Of a stretch of 64,000 nt of DNA, positions 18,512-27,293 are shown piece by piece (the stretch's first letter is position 1; the number at the start of each line of letters is the position of its first letter). Position numbers and translations under genes: made by a program. The DNA comes from an uncultured Salinicoccus sp. (GTDB lineage: Bacteria; Bacillota; Bacilli; Staphylococcales; Salinicoccaceae): NCBI GenBank assembly GCA_947494965.1, contig CANLWV010000001.1, forward strand, positions 310,001-374,000. The letters are read 5' to 3'. Under the pieces are notes generated by a model. That model searched no databases and had not been told where the DNA came from. It saw only the letters and a list, made by a program, of their open reading frames with translations.

Positions 18512-20026
18512 CTAGTGCACAAGCCCATTCTCCTGCGCTTTTTCGTTCATGAGTTTCTGGATGGCCATCCTATCCGGTTTTGCAGTCGAGTTCAACGGGA
18601 TATCTGTCAGTTTCAGATACATCCTCGGAACTTTATAACCTGCCAACCTTTCCCTCATATGTGCGTTCAAGGCCTCTTCAAAACCTTCTTCATCCTCAGT
18701 CAGGACGACTGCTGCAGAGACCGATTCACCATATTTCGGGTGATCGAAGCCGACTACTATTGATTGCTTCACTAGCGGATGCTCTGACAATACCGATTCC
18801 ACTTCAGATGGCAGAACATTTTCACCACCGGTGATGATCAGTTCTTTCTTACGGTTGACGATGAATATGTCGCCATCCTCATCTTTCCGGGCGAGGTCCC
18901 CTGTCAGGAAATAGCCATTGTGGAATGATTTTTCAGTCAGGTCCGGCTTATTCCAATAGCCTGGAGTTACGTTTTTCCCTTTGATTGCCAGTTCACCTAT
19001 TTCATTCGTTCCAACTTCATTGCAATCATCATCGAGCAGCTTCATGTCGACATACATGATCGGCTTACCGATGCTCATGGGTTTCTTTTTGGCATTCTGC
19101 GGCGTATTGACCATCGTCAGAGGTGCCTCAGTCAGACCATAGCCATTGATTAGCGTGTGACCCATGCTTTCAAAGTGCCTCTGGACAGCTGGCAGCGGAG
19201 AGGACCCTCCTTGGATCAGGAACCTTATATTTTCAAAGTTTTTAATATCAAAGTTGTCCGCAAAAATCATACCATAGTACATCGTCGGTATTAATGTGAG
19301 GTAATCTGGTTTATGCTCCGCCATGAGATTATTCAACTGTGCCCCATCGTAATAGCGGTGCAACACGAGTGTGCCCCCTACCATGATTGCCGGTAGCGCA
19401 GTATCGTTCAATCCGAGTACATGGAATAGCGGTGTCGTTAGGATTGTCTTATATGACGCATTGATCTTATAGGTCAGTGCTGTGTTCACAATATTGCTGA
19501 TGAATGAATCATATGTGAACATCACTCCTTTGGGGAGTCCTGTCGTACCACTTGTATAGATTAGTGCTGCAAGCTCATCACTTTCAACATCGACGGTTTT
19601 GAAGGGCCTATGATTATCAGGGTGGCATATTTCATCATATTCTTTCGAATCGATATTCATATGAAGCAGACCTTCAGGAGTACCGGTCAGGCTTTCTTTA
19701 TGTTTTTCTGCATATAAGATTAACTTGACGCCGGAATCTGAAATGACACTCTGAATCTCTTTTGGACTCAAACGCCAGTTCATCGGTAGAAATACAGCCC
19801 CCATCTTGAATGTCGCGAATAGCAGATCGAATATTGCTACATCATTAGGCGCAAATATCCCGACTACATCACCATGGCCAATACCTTGTTCCTTCAGGTG
19901 ATTCGCCAAGTTTTCAGCACGCTTGTCCATATCCTGGTAAGACCACTCTGTCCCCTTCAGAGGATCTATTATTGCCGGCTTCACTTCATCATAGTCCGCT
20001 CGTGTCTTAATCCAATCGTAATTCAT
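18512..20026 (-). CDS. fadE: Long-chain acyl-CoA synthetase
   Basis: It activates fatty acids to acyl-CoA using ATP. The 504-residue ANL enzyme has YTSGTTGLPKGVMFT, the NGYGLTEAP adenine-binding motif, FLTGDLARKDEDG, the hinge region NRKKELIITGGENV, and a C-terminal STAKPDRM carrying the conserved Lys. It lies second in the operon, 24 bases downstream of fadX. The ATG follows AAAGGGGAAGATAGAC. It is not MenE, which is encoded separately in this window. Confidence 0.9.
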   Translation of the reverse strand: MNYDWIKTRADYDEVKPAIIDPLKGTEWSYQDMDKRAENLANHLKEQGIGHGDVVGIFAPNDVAIFDLLFATFKMGAVFLPMNWRLSPKEIQSVISDSGVKLILYAEKHKESLTGTPEGLLHMNIDSKEYDEICHPDNHRPFKTVDVESDELAALIYTSGTTGLPKGVMFTYDSFISNIVNTALTYKINASYKTILTTPLFHVLGLNDTALPAIMVGGTLVLHRYYDGAQLNNLMAEHKPDYLTLIPTMYYGMIFADNFDIKNFENIRFLIQGGSSPLPAVQRHFESMGHTLINGYGLTEAPLTMVNTPQNAKKKPMSIGKPIMYVDMKLLDDDCNEVGTNEIGELAIKGKNVTPGYWNKPDLTEKSFHNGYFLTGDLARKDEDGDIFIVNRKKELIITGGENVLPSEVESVLSEHPLVKQSIVVGFDHPKYGESVSAAVVLTEDEEGFEEALNAHMRERLAGYKVPRMYLKLTDIPLNSTAKPDRMAIQKLMNEKAQENGLVH

Positions 20027-20050
20027 GTCTATCTTCCCCTTTGTTTGTGA

Positions 20051-21613
20051 TTATTCTCCCTTTATGGAATATTGCAGTTTCCCCCATGTTTCCTGATAGA
20101 TTTCCGGATCCATTACTTTTATATCTTCTGCAATGATCGGTTTGAAATCCATCTGAGAAAGTACATCCTTTTCCAGTTGAAGCCCTGGTGCGATTTCAAT
20201 GACTTTCAACCCTGCATCAGTCAACTCAAAGACTGCACGTTCTGTAACGTAGTAGACCTGCTGTCCGAGCTGTCTTGAATAAGCCGCATTGAAGTCCATG
20301 CTTTTGACGCTGTCCACGAACTTCCTGGTATGTCCCTCCTCTTTTATTTCAAGCGTCTTCTCACGGCACTCTGTCTTACTGCCTACGACCATGGTGCCTG
20401 AAAAGATCAATGTCCGGACAGTTTGGCTGATGTCTATAAAGCCGCCGCTGCCGTTCAGCCTCTCCCCAAAGGCCGAGACATTGACATTGCCATGACGGTC
20501 GATTTCCGCAAAACTCAAGTATGCGATGTCGAGACCATCATTGAATATGAAATCCCAAGTCATGTCATGGCGTATTCTGGCATCCAAGTTGTAGTTCATG
20601 CCGAAGCGATTACCGCTGCCGAACATGCCGCCGAAAATACCAGTATCGATGTTCAGATTCACAAGCTCACCCACCTTCTCTTCACGCAACAGGTTGGAGA
20701 GCTCGTTATTGATCCCATAACCGATGCTTACACCATCTCCCGGTGAAAGGAATTGGGCTGAGCGTCTAAGAATTATTTTACGAGCGTCAAACTTCGGGAA
20801 ACCTTGTCTAGGCTCTGCAATCCTATAATGACCCGCCAAGGCCGGATCATAATAGTCCTGTATCACCTGCTTGTGGTATTTAGGGTCTTCGTTGACGACC
20901 ACGTAATCTACAAGTTCGGCAGGTATAAATACGTCTTTTGGATTATAGCTGCCATTCTTGATGATTTCTTTCACCTGGACGATTATCTTGCCGTTATTAC
21001 TGCGCGCTGCCGCAGCTGCAGCATACCCTTCTCCGAGGTGGGATTCATGGGTCATGTAGATGTTGCCCTTCTCATCCGCATAAGTTCCCCTCAATAACGC
21101 AACATCAATTTTGGGGAATTTATAATGCAGATATTCCTCACCATCGATATCAATGACTGACACTATATCTTCCCTAGTCACATCATTTGCTCTGCCACCC
21201 GAATACCTTGGATCAACAACTGTGTTCAACCCAATCTTAGAAATCATGCCCGGTGAAGCCGATGACTGATGGCGATACTGGGTGGCGATAATGCCTTGGG
21301 GCAGGAAATACATTTCTATTTCATTATTTTTAACCGCCTTAACTGTAAACGGCGATGCTATCACCAAACTTGTGATGATGCGTTTGACCATCCCCCGTGT
21401 CACAAAGGAATCCAAATCGAATCCATCATCAAAATCACTGATGTCGTTCGAAACGACAAACGTAAGATCATTTACTTTCTTATTCTCATCATGCTGTTCT
21501 GCCAAGTTTTTAAGAATTTCGACTGGCAGATTACCCACTGATAGAGCAGCTATCGAAATGACATCCCCTGTTTTAACGACATGCTCTAAATCATTGTATG
21601 AAATAATCTTCAT
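20051..21613 (-). CDS. fadX: Acyl-CoA:acetate / 3-ketoacid CoA-transferase
   Basis: It moves CoA between acyl donors and acids. This is the single-chain form in which alpha and beta halves are fused, about 520 residues. It shows LLRGTYADEKGNI in the first half. The second half has DGVSIGYGINNE, FGSGNRFGMNYN, the probable catalytic Glu in LSFAEIDRHGNVNVS, and LNGSGGFIDISQ. I place the start at ATG 21613 (MKIISYNDL) behind GGGAGAATGGGAT; an ATG six codons upstream is less likely. It is first in the fad operon and next to its promoter and cre site. Confidence 0.88.
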   Translation of the reverse strand: MKIISYNDLEHVVKTGDVISIAALSVGNLPVEILKNLAEQHDENKKVNDLTFVVSNDISDFDDGFDLDSFVTRGMVKRIITSLVIASPFTVKAVKNNEIEMYFLPQGIIATQYRHQSSASPGMISKIGLNTVVDPRYSGGRANDVTREDIVSVIDIDGEEYLHYKFPKIDVALLRGTYADEKGNIYMTHESHLGEGYAAAAAARSNNGKIIVQVKEIIKNGSYNPKDVFIPAELVDYVVVNEDPKYHKQVIQDYYDPALAGHYRIAEPRQGFPKFDARKIILRRSAQFLSPGDGVSIGYGINNELSNLLREEKVGELVNLNIDTGIFGGMFGSGNRFGMNYNLDARIRHDMTWDFIFNDGLDIAYLSFAEIDRHGNVNVSAFGERLNGSGGFIDISQTVRTLIFSGTMVVGSKTECREKTLEIKEEGHTRKFVDSVKSMDFNAAYSRQLGQQVYYVTERAVFELTDAGLKVIEIAPGLQLEKDVLSQMDFKPIIAEDIKVMDPEIYQETWGKLQYSIKGE

Positions 21614-21695
21614 ATCCCATTCTCCCGACATTTTTTATTCCAACAACACTTTTAACATATAACATCCCCCTGTTTATGTTGACCTTACAATTTTA

Positions 21696-21732
21696 AATGT
21701 ATCATCATGATTATAAATTGTAAACGTTTTCA
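21696..21732 (-). promoter_or_regulatory. fad operon promoter overlapped by a CcpA cre site
   Basis: On the minus strand a TTTACA -35 (21719-21724), a 17-base spacer and a TACATT -10 (21696-21701) precede fadX. The sequence TGTAAACGTTTTCA at 21719-21732 fits the catabolite-response consensus TGWAANCGNTNWCA at every fixed position and covers the -35. This predicts repression by CcpA when glucose is available, in line with carbon-catabolite control of fatty-acid degradation in Firmicutes. Confidence 0.8.
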
Positions 21733-22071
21733 TTTCAGAAATATCAAAATTTTCCCATCACAAAGTTTTATATCTGATTATATAACCTAGTACTAATTAG
21801 GCTCTAAACCCTGATTTTACAAGCATTTCAGATCGGCATGAGCGATAAGAGTATGTAATATCCAAGGACAAAAATAAAAGTGTAAATATGAAATAATCGA
21901 GTATTGACTTTTGTGTTGAAAAATGGCCAAGAGAATGTTTTGTTGAAGTTTAAGCACTACCTTCCCTACCACCGCAAACTATTAAAGCATTTTTTTAAAC
22001 TATGCTAACGATTTCCTTTTAGGCATTTGAATGCTAAAATTTACACCAATAGATTTTAGGGGGTATTAATA
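21733..22071. other. Noncoding gap between the fad operon and the amidohydrolase
   Basis: About 340 AT-rich bases in which I see no coding frame. The right end must hold the amidohydrolase promoter; a TAAAAT candidate -10 is visible near 22034 without a good -35. Confidence 0.5.
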
Positions 22072-23262
22072 GTGGAGTTAAAGGATAAACTTTTTAGGAA
22101 ACTGGAAGATAAAAAGCAGGATATGATTGAAACCAGAAGATTTCTGCATGAAAATCCCGAGTTGTCATTTGAGGAGCATAACACTGCGAAGTTCATTGAA
22201 GACTTCTATCACGATAAGGACGTCAAAGTTACAAATAATGTGGGTAATGGATACGGTATCATCGTTGAAATCAGTGGTAAGGGGCCGGGCCGGGTAATCG
22301 GGTTGCGCGCTGATTTCGATGCGCTTCCCATAGAGGAAGAAGCGGATGTTCCCTTCAAGTCTAAAAATGAAGGCGTGATGCATGCTTGCGGCCACGATGT
22401 ACATACTGCCTATATGCTCCACTTGGGTGAAGCACTCATTGAACTCAAGGAGGAATGGTCAGGCATCATAAAACTGATTCATCAACATGCTGAAGAAGTC
22501 CCGCCCGGTGGTGCAAAAAGCATTGTTGAATCAGGCATGCTCGATGACTTGGATGAAATTTACGGCATTCATATCTTCCCAGCATTCGATACCGGTACCA
22601 TCGCCCTCGTTCCCGGCAACGCAATGGCCGGCAGATCGAATTTCACTTTGACCATCCAAGGCTCCGGTGGTCATGGCGCCATGCCGCATACGACCCATGA
22701 TGCCCTGGTTGCCGGTTCGTACTTCGTCACAGAAGCCCAGACCATCGTGTCGCGACGCATGGACCCAAACGATTCAGTAGTCGTATCCGTCACAGCATTC
22801 GATGCGCCTGGCGGATTTAATGTCATACAGGATAAAGTCGTATTGCGCGGAACTGTCCGCTATCTGGACGAAGATAATAAAGAGCCTGCCTACGAAGCAA
22901 TGAAGAAGATCACCACAGGCATCGAAACCTCTTTCGATGTCGAGTGCACGCTTGATTACCTATATGACTATCCCGTCACATACAACCATCCGAGGGAAAC
23001 CCAGTATGTAGAAGATATACTCAAAAAGAGTGTCGGATCTTACATTGATGAGATAACCCATCCCAAACCTTTCAGTGGCTCAGAAGATTTCTCCTACTAT
23101 CTTGAAAAGATCCCAGGCACTTTCATAAACGTCGGTGCCAGACCTGAAGGCATGGAAGATCCCTATCCCAACCATCATCCTAAATTTTTGATAAACGAAG
23201 ACTCTTTATTGATCAGTGCAAAAACGCTCGGCGAAATTGTTTTGGAAAGACTGGAGGGATGA
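22072..23262 (+). CDS. M20-family amidohydrolase
   Basis: A 396-residue metallopeptidase-type hydrolase of the aminoacylase/hippurate hydrolase group. The metal ligands are visible in MHACGHDVHTAYMLH (about residues 103-117), HQHAEEVPPGG, GIHIFPAFDTG, and the C-terminal PFSGSEDFSYYLEKIPG. These enzymes cleave N-acyl or N-acetyl groups from amino acids or diaminopimelate; the substrate here is unknown. The start is a GTG at 22072 behind TTTAGGGGGTATTAATA. It is monocistronic and divergent from the fad operon. Confidence 0.88.
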   Translation: MELKDKLFRKLEDKKQDMIETRRFLHENPELSFEEHNTAKFIEDFYHDKDVKVTNNVGNGYGIIVEISGKGPGRVIGLRADFDALPIEEEADVPFKSKNEGVMHACGHDVHTAYMLHLGEALIELKEEWSGIIKLIHQHAEEVPPGGAKSIVESGMLDDLDEIYGIHIFPAFDTGTIALVPGNAMAGRSNFTLTIQGSGGHGAMPHTTHDALVAGSYFVTEAQTIVSRRMDPNDSVVVSVTAFDAPGGFNVIQDKVVLRGTVRYLDEDNKEPAYEAMKKITTGIETSFDVECTLDYLYDYPVTYNHPRETQYVEDILKKSVGSYIDEITHPKPFSGSEDFSYYLEKIPGTFINVGARPEGMEDPYPNHHPKFLINEDSLLISAKTLGEIVLERLEG

Positions 23263-23320
23263 TGGGCCTTAGATGGGGTGTATTCATCCTTTGCATCTTC
23301 TCTATCTCAATAAATATGAT

Positions 23321-23360
23321 AGGAACGCCCATCAGATATTTATCTGATGGGCGTTTTTTG
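23321..23360 (+). terminator. Terminator of the amidohydrolase gene
   Basis: Thirteen-base stem AACGCCCATCAGA / TCTGATGGGCGTT followed by T residues. Confidence 0.9.
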
Positions 23361-23878
23361 ATTGACGAATGATTTCGATAGTGACATAAAAAGTGAATCC
23401 ATTAATCTCTTTCCAGCTCTCCCCCATACTTTTTTTATTGATTTTTAGGAGAGATGATGTTGCTTTATGTAATTTCTGTTTTATGTATTATATCTAGATT
23501 CAAGAAACTGTAAATTTCTCAAGATGAGAATTTAAATAGCATCAACAATTATTGCCAATAATAGGATACAATGTAATTATAATGTTATTAAAAATTTTTA
23601 CATATGATGAAATATTTACCTCTACTAAACTCTTAGTCCGTAAACAACAAGTAATTTATAGATTGTATCAATATGCAAATGAGATGAAGAAACTGTAAAC
23701 CTTTCTCATCTACTTATAATCTGTCCCATCAAAACATCCTAACTAATCAAATAATGATGAATTTTAAGGGTGATGTAAAATCATATCATAAATTTAGCTT
23801 TATAAAGGGGGATGATTTTATCGATTGAGGTTGAACGTAAACATCATATTACATAATTCAGAAAAGGGGATGCTTAGG
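23361..23878. other. AT-rich noncoding gap before the Ltp lipoprotein
   Basis: No gene is supported here. The 13-base word AAGAAACTGTAAA occurs twice (23502-23514 and 23687-23699), each beside TTTCTC/GAGA inverted halves, so both could form small hairpins. This is the probable left junction of element A, but I could not find a matching repeat at its right side. Confidence 0.4.
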
Positions 23879-24718
23879 TTGGCAAAAAAGCAAGAGGAAC
23901 AAGAGTTTTTTGACAAGGACGGCAATAGAGTTATTATGCAGCAACCAAAGAAAAAGGGAGGTTGTCTGAAATGGGCAGTTATCCTTATAGGCGTCCTAAT
24001 TTTATTTGGTGCTTGTAGCACTCTATTGAGTGAAGGAGATGGAGGGGACACTGATACTTCGAACAGTGAAAATGATGTGGAGACGGTAGAAACAACTGAC
24101 GATAATACTTCAGATGAAAGCACAGAAGAAGCCAGCACTAAAGATGATGCTGCAGAAGAAGAAACCACTGAGGAAAGCACCGTTACTGAAGCCGAAAAAT
24201 CTGAGGAAGAGGAATCTGAAGAAGATAATGCGAAGGAAGACGAAAATGAGGGTGACGACGTAAGTAGAGAATTTAAAAATGCTCTAAAAAGCGCAGAACA
24301 ATATAACACCACTATCCCGATGTCGGAAGCTGGTCTATACGACCAATTGACAAGCTCGGCTGGTGAAGGTTATCCAGAAGACGCAGCCCAATATGCCATA
24401 GATAATCTGGAGGCTGATTATAAAGAAAATGCATTGAAATCAGCGCAAAGCTATCAAGATGTCATGCCGATGTCAAAAGCTGGTCTATACGATCAATTGA
24501 CAAGCTCAGCCGGCGATAAATATACTGAGGAAGAGGCTCAATATGCCATAGATAATCTGGATGTTGATTATAAAGAAAACGCTTTGGAATCAGCAAAAAA
24601 TTACCAAGATATTATGCCTATGTCTGACAGTGAACTATTTAATCAATTGACAAGTTCAGCTGGAGACCAATACACAGCAGAGGAAGCTCAATACGCTATA
24701 GACAACTTAGACAACTAA
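23879..24718 (+). CDS. Ltp-family surface lipoprotein, possible superinfection-exclusion factor
   Basis: The N-terminal part is hydrophilic, then a hydrophobic segment ends in LFGAC, a lipobox. A long acidic Thr/Glu linker follows. The C-terminal half consists of three near-identical repeats of 50 residues, each with LYDQLTSSAG or a variant and AQYAIDNL. This is the Ltp (host cell surface-exposed lipoprotein) repeat; Ltp of Streptococcus thermophilus phage TP-J34 blocks DNA entry of incoming phage. I set the start at TTG 23879, nine bases after AAGGGG; ATG 23870 lies too close to that site. It is next to the lysin gene, the usual slot for lysogenic-conversion genes. The exclusion role is inferred. 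Confidence 0.75.
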   Translation: MAKKQEEQEFFDKDGNRVIMQQPKKKGGCLKWAVILIGVLILFGACSTLLSEGDGGDTDTSNSENDVETVETTDDNTSDESTEEASTKDDAAEEETTEESTVTEAEKSEEEESEEDNAKEDENEGDDVSREFKNALKSAEQYNTTIPMSEAGLYDQLTSSAGEGYPEDAAQYAIDNLEADYKENALKSAQSYQDVMPMSKAGLYDQLTSSAGDKYTEEEAQYAIDNLDVDYKENALESAKNYQDIMPMSDSELFNQLTSSAGDQYTAEEAQYAIDNLDN

Positions 24719-24756
24719 TTTCCAAGGGAGTAAGCACCTCCCTTGAAAATCTATGT

Positions 24757-24789
24757 ATCCTCCCTCAACCGAGGGAGGCATTTTTTATT
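24757..24789 (+). terminator. Terminator of the Ltp gene
   Basis: Stem CCTCCCTC / GAGGGAGG followed by CATTTTTTATT. It also lies at the 3' end of the convergent amidase. A related hairpin lies at the same place in prophage B, near 41490. Confidence 0.8.
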
Positions 24790-25699
24790 AACTAAACGTA
24801 CCCCAATCTGGTCCGACCTCACCAGTAACACTATTCCAGGTTTTAACAGGCAGATATTTTGTCTGACCATTTACATAGTATTCGATCCAGATGTGATTAT
24901 CTTGCCTCAATAGATAACTGTACTCTGTCGACCAACCTGGATTTGCGTAGCCCCCTTTTGGGGCAGAGAGGAATGGACTGCCAATGCGGGACATGATCCG
25001 TGTGCCTCCAACTTTAAAGGTTCCACTTGTTTTAAGATATTGCGTGCCATATTGATTAGTCTGCCATTCTTCTTCAGGTGCAGGCGCGCCTACATTTGAG
25101 AGTGTCTTGAATTTCACGCCAAAGTAGTCACATACCGCTTTGACATCACAGTCCGCCATATCTGTAATGTACCGTTCTTGTTTATTTCCGAAGATAAGTG
25201 GAAAATCTAAGCTGTTTGTCATGAACCCATGCTCCACCAGGACCATCGGAAAAGTAGTGGATTCCCTGATGATGTGAAGGTTTGTCCAAGAATTATATTG
25301 GGCCGCATGCAGTCCATTGCCATGGACGCTGTACCCCTTCTCTTTCATATTGCTGATGATGTTCGTTGCGAACTGTTTACCTTGTCTACTGGTATACCAG
25401 TAGAATGCACAACGCCCATTTGCACTTTCTGCCCCAGCATTCGCGTGTAGGGAGATTCCAATATCTGGACGCTTGCTGTCATAGTAGTTGGTGCGATTCA
25501 CCAGATATACATCTTTGCTGTCGAATGGCTGTGCCATGATGACCTTAAAACCGTTATATTCAAGCAGACGTTTCACACGCTTCCCCAGCTTATTGTTAAA
25601 ATCAAATTCGGCATATCCCTTTCCATCTCTGTAGACGCCTTTACCTGGTGGGAATGTGTTGTTCCCATGTCCAATATCCAATGCAATTACTTTACTCAT
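24788..25699 (-). CDS. Endolysin: N-acetylmuramoyl-L-alanine amidase with SH3-like domain (element A)
   Basis: It cleaves the amide bond between N-acetylmuramic acid and the peptide stem of the wall. The Amidase_3 catalytic domain spans about residues 1-190, with zinc ligands in LDIGHG (His), YAEFDFNN (Glu), SLHANAG (His) and the catalytic VEHGFMTN. The C-terminal part, about residue 220 onward, with a TFKVGGTRIM segment and WIEYYVNG, looks like a bacterial SH3 wall-binding domain. The start is ATG 25699 behind AAGGAG. It is last in the lysis cassette and a close homologue of the prophage B endolysin at 41515. Confidence 0.92.
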   Translation of the reverse strand: MSKVIALDIGHGNNTFPPGKGVYRDGKGYAEFDFNNKLGKRVKRLLEYNGFKVIMAQPFDSKDVYLVNRTNYYDSKRPDIGISLHANAGAESANGRCAFYWYTSRQGKQFATNIISNMKEKGYSVHGNGLHAAQYNSWTNLHIIRESTTFPMVLVEHGFMTNSLDFPLIFGNKQERYITDMADCDVKAVCDYFGVKFKTLSNVGAPAPEEEWQTNQYGTQYLKTSGTFKVGGTRIMSRIGSPFLSAPKGGYANPGWSTEYSYLLRQDNHIWIEYYVNGQTKYLPVKTWNSVTGEVGPDWGTFS

Positions 25700-25745
25700 A
25701 TTCAACACTCCTTGATTTTTTTAAATTCGGCATAAAAAAGACACT

Positions 25746-26030
25746 CTATTTCAGAGTGCCTGTCGTAAATCCTTCTCTATTGTTCGCAACTTCCCACGCA
25801 CCTGTTGCCATCAGACCACTGATCAACCCTGCGGCTACCCTGCCGCCCATTGATAAATCAGCGCCCAGTTCGGGCACGAATGTAGTCAAGGCGCCAAAGC
25901 CTGCACCGATTGTTACGCTTATCAACGGCAGAAAGTTCTTCTTTATCTTTTGGGTACGTTTCAACACTTCTACGAGGCCGAGTGTGACACTTGCTATGAC
26001 TCCACTGAACAGCAGTATTCCTTCCATCAT
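25746..26030 (-). CDS. Phage holin (LL-H type, element A)
   Basis: A 94-residue membrane protein with two or three hydrophobic segments (GILLFSGVIASVTLGLVEVL; LISVTIGAGFGALTTFV; VAAGLISGLMATGAW). Holins form membrane lesions that let endolysin reach the wall at a set time. ATG 26030 is behind AAGGAGGTG; a second ATG follows directly. It sits between XhlA and the amidase, and its twin in prophage B at 42519 is nearly identical in layout and sequence. Confidence 0.88.
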   Translation of the reverse strand: MMEGILLFSGVIASVTLGLVEVLKRTQKIKKNFLPLISVTIGAGFGALTTFVPELGADLSMGGRVAAGLISGLMATGAWEVANNREGFTTGTLK

Positions 26031-26045
26031 TTTCACCTCCTTTCA

Positions 26046-26303
26046 TTATATGAAGATGAACCCAAGTACAAATATAATGAATGGCACCAATACCCCCGCT
26101 GAAAAACCGGCTGCCCATTTCAATGTCAGTTTGAGCTCTTTCACCTTTTTCTCGTTTTGTCGGCACATATCAAATGCCTTATTGGACTTGTCATACGCCT
26201 CATCTGCCCGCTCCCATATCTGCTCCAATCCGCTCAGTTTGCCATCTATCTGTCCCAAGCGGTCAAATAGCTTAATGGCAATATCTTTCTCATCCACTGG
26301 CAT
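26046..26303 (-). CDS. XhlA-like hemolysin/holin-associated protein (element A)
   Basis: An 85-residue protein with a soluble coiled-coil-like N-terminal half (IAIKLFDRLGQIDGKL and following) and one C-terminal membrane span ending FIIFVLGFIFI. This matches the XhlA family, which works with a holin in PBSX-type lysis cassettes. Start at ATG 26303 behind GGGGTGATTTG, with a TTG one codon upstream. Its homologue in prophage B is at 42829. Confidence 0.85.
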   Translation of the reverse strand: MPVDEKDIAIKLFDRLGQIDGKLSGLEQIWERADEAYDKSNKAFDMCRQNEKKVKELKLTLKWAAGFSAGVLVPFIIFVLGFIFI

Positions 26304-26688
26304 CAAATCACCCCTTCATGTATATTCAAGCGCATATTGACCACCCCCTTTTTTCATAAAAAAGAGGCCGCTTCTCAGCAGACCCATATCTTTAGTATGC
26401 CTTTCCGGTAATGCAGATAGATCATCAGAGATAACTTGGCCGACAGATTCTCCCCTCACCGCTTCACCCCCTACTTTTTGTGTATTGTTCTATTCAATAT
26501 CGTTAATGTTTGCCAACAAACAAAAAAGACACTCACATGAGTGTCTTCGCAGTATTTGAATTTAAAACGAGATCAATGTAGGAAAATTATGCGGCCAAGC
26601 ATTTCATCTTCTCTATCCACCTTTAATTCTACAGCAGGTCCCCCATATCCTCATCATTTTTATAACAATTTCATCATTTTCAACTTTT
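26304..26688. other. Junction where virion genes are missing (element A)
   Basis: This 385-base gap lies between XhlA and the ArpU-like gene. In prophage B the same two genes are separated by about 19 kb of terminase, head and tail genes. The left part shares CATAAAAAAGAGGCC with prophage B near 43141. The right part contains a terminator like the one downstream of the ArpU side of prophage B near 61420. I see no gene. The pattern fits a deletion of the whole morphogenesis block. Confidence 0.65.
26517..26547 (-). terminator. Terminator downstream of the ArpU-like gene (element A)
   Basis: On the minus strand AGACACTCA / TGAGTGTCT is followed by TTTTTTGTTTG. A hairpin with the same tail sits at 61417-61449 in prophage B. 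Confidence 0.85.
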
Positions 26689-27108
26689 TCAGTCCTTCAT
26701 CAACAAGCATGCATCCTTCATGATCTGGTAGACGCGTGTCGTTGACACCCCAACTTCTTCCGCGATGCTTTGGTACGTCATGCCATCGAGCCTTAGGTTG
26801 AAGACCAGCGCCATACGTTCATCTGTAATACGGCTCCATCTATTCTGGATATATCGTGCTTTCGCTTCAAGACGGGATAGTTCAGCCCCCATCTTCAGCC
26901 GCCTTTCAACTTCATTGTGTACCGGGTCACTGGTTGTGCCCTGTGCTTTTGGCATGACGGATTCGATGCCATATTGAGCAGTCGCTCCACCACCTACATC
27001 TGACTTATATTGCACGCGTAATTCTTTTATTTTCGAGATATAATACGGATAACTATTGATCATATCCATAATCTTTTCTGTCGAGTATGTTTCAGTTGCA
27101 TATTTCAT
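26689..27108 (-). CDS. ArpU/RinA-like late transcription regulator (element A)
   Basis: A 139-residue phage regulator with a C-terminal sigma-like helix-turn-helix: LRLDGMTYQSIAEEVG followed by VSTTRVYQIM (about residues 106-131). Proteins of this ArpU/RinA group activate late lysis or packaging genes in Gram-positive phages. The copy in prophage B (62091) shares most residues, including the N-terminal YATETYSTEKIMD. Its survival in element A beside the lysis cassette suggests that lysis could still be switched on. The ATG follows GGGGTGTAGTTGAATT. Confidence 0.8.
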   Translation of the reverse strand: MKYATETYSTEKIMDMINSYPYYISKIKELRVQYKSDVGGGATAQYGIESVMPKAQGTTSDPVHNEVERRLKMGAELSRLEAKARYIQNRWSRITDERMALVFNLRLDGMTYQSIAEEVGVSTTRVYQIMKDACLLMKD

Positions 27109-27127
27109 AATTCAACTACACCCCATT

Positions 27128-27288
27128 TTAAAGTTTGATTGTGGCTGGGAGCACAAGAGCTTCTCCACGAATCATCTTGCGTACTCTTCTATATATCGTT
27201 TCATTCTCAAATACGAGCAAGCTTTGTAATGGCTCAACGCCTCTCTTATGAACAGTTCTGCTTATTGTATATACGTTCTTTTTGTCAT
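27128..27288 (-). pseudogene. Possible frameshifted small phage gene
   Basis: Just after the replication gene an ATG at 27288 opens MTKRTYI and then stops. A neighbouring frame reads on with protein-like sequence (RTVHKRGVEPLQ, IYRRVRKMIRGEALV, LPATIKL) to a stop at 27128. One small indel would join them into a product of about 50 residues. It fills the space between the replication and regulator genes. It may be a decayed accessory gene; I do not recognise the family. Confidence 0.3.
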
Positions 27289-27293
27289 GTCTT

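Noticed and set aside
24788..26303. Element A lysis genes as a bacterial cell-wall autolysin operon
   Set aside because: The holin and XhlA neighbours, the ArpU-like regulator and near identity with the prophage B cassette point to phage origin.
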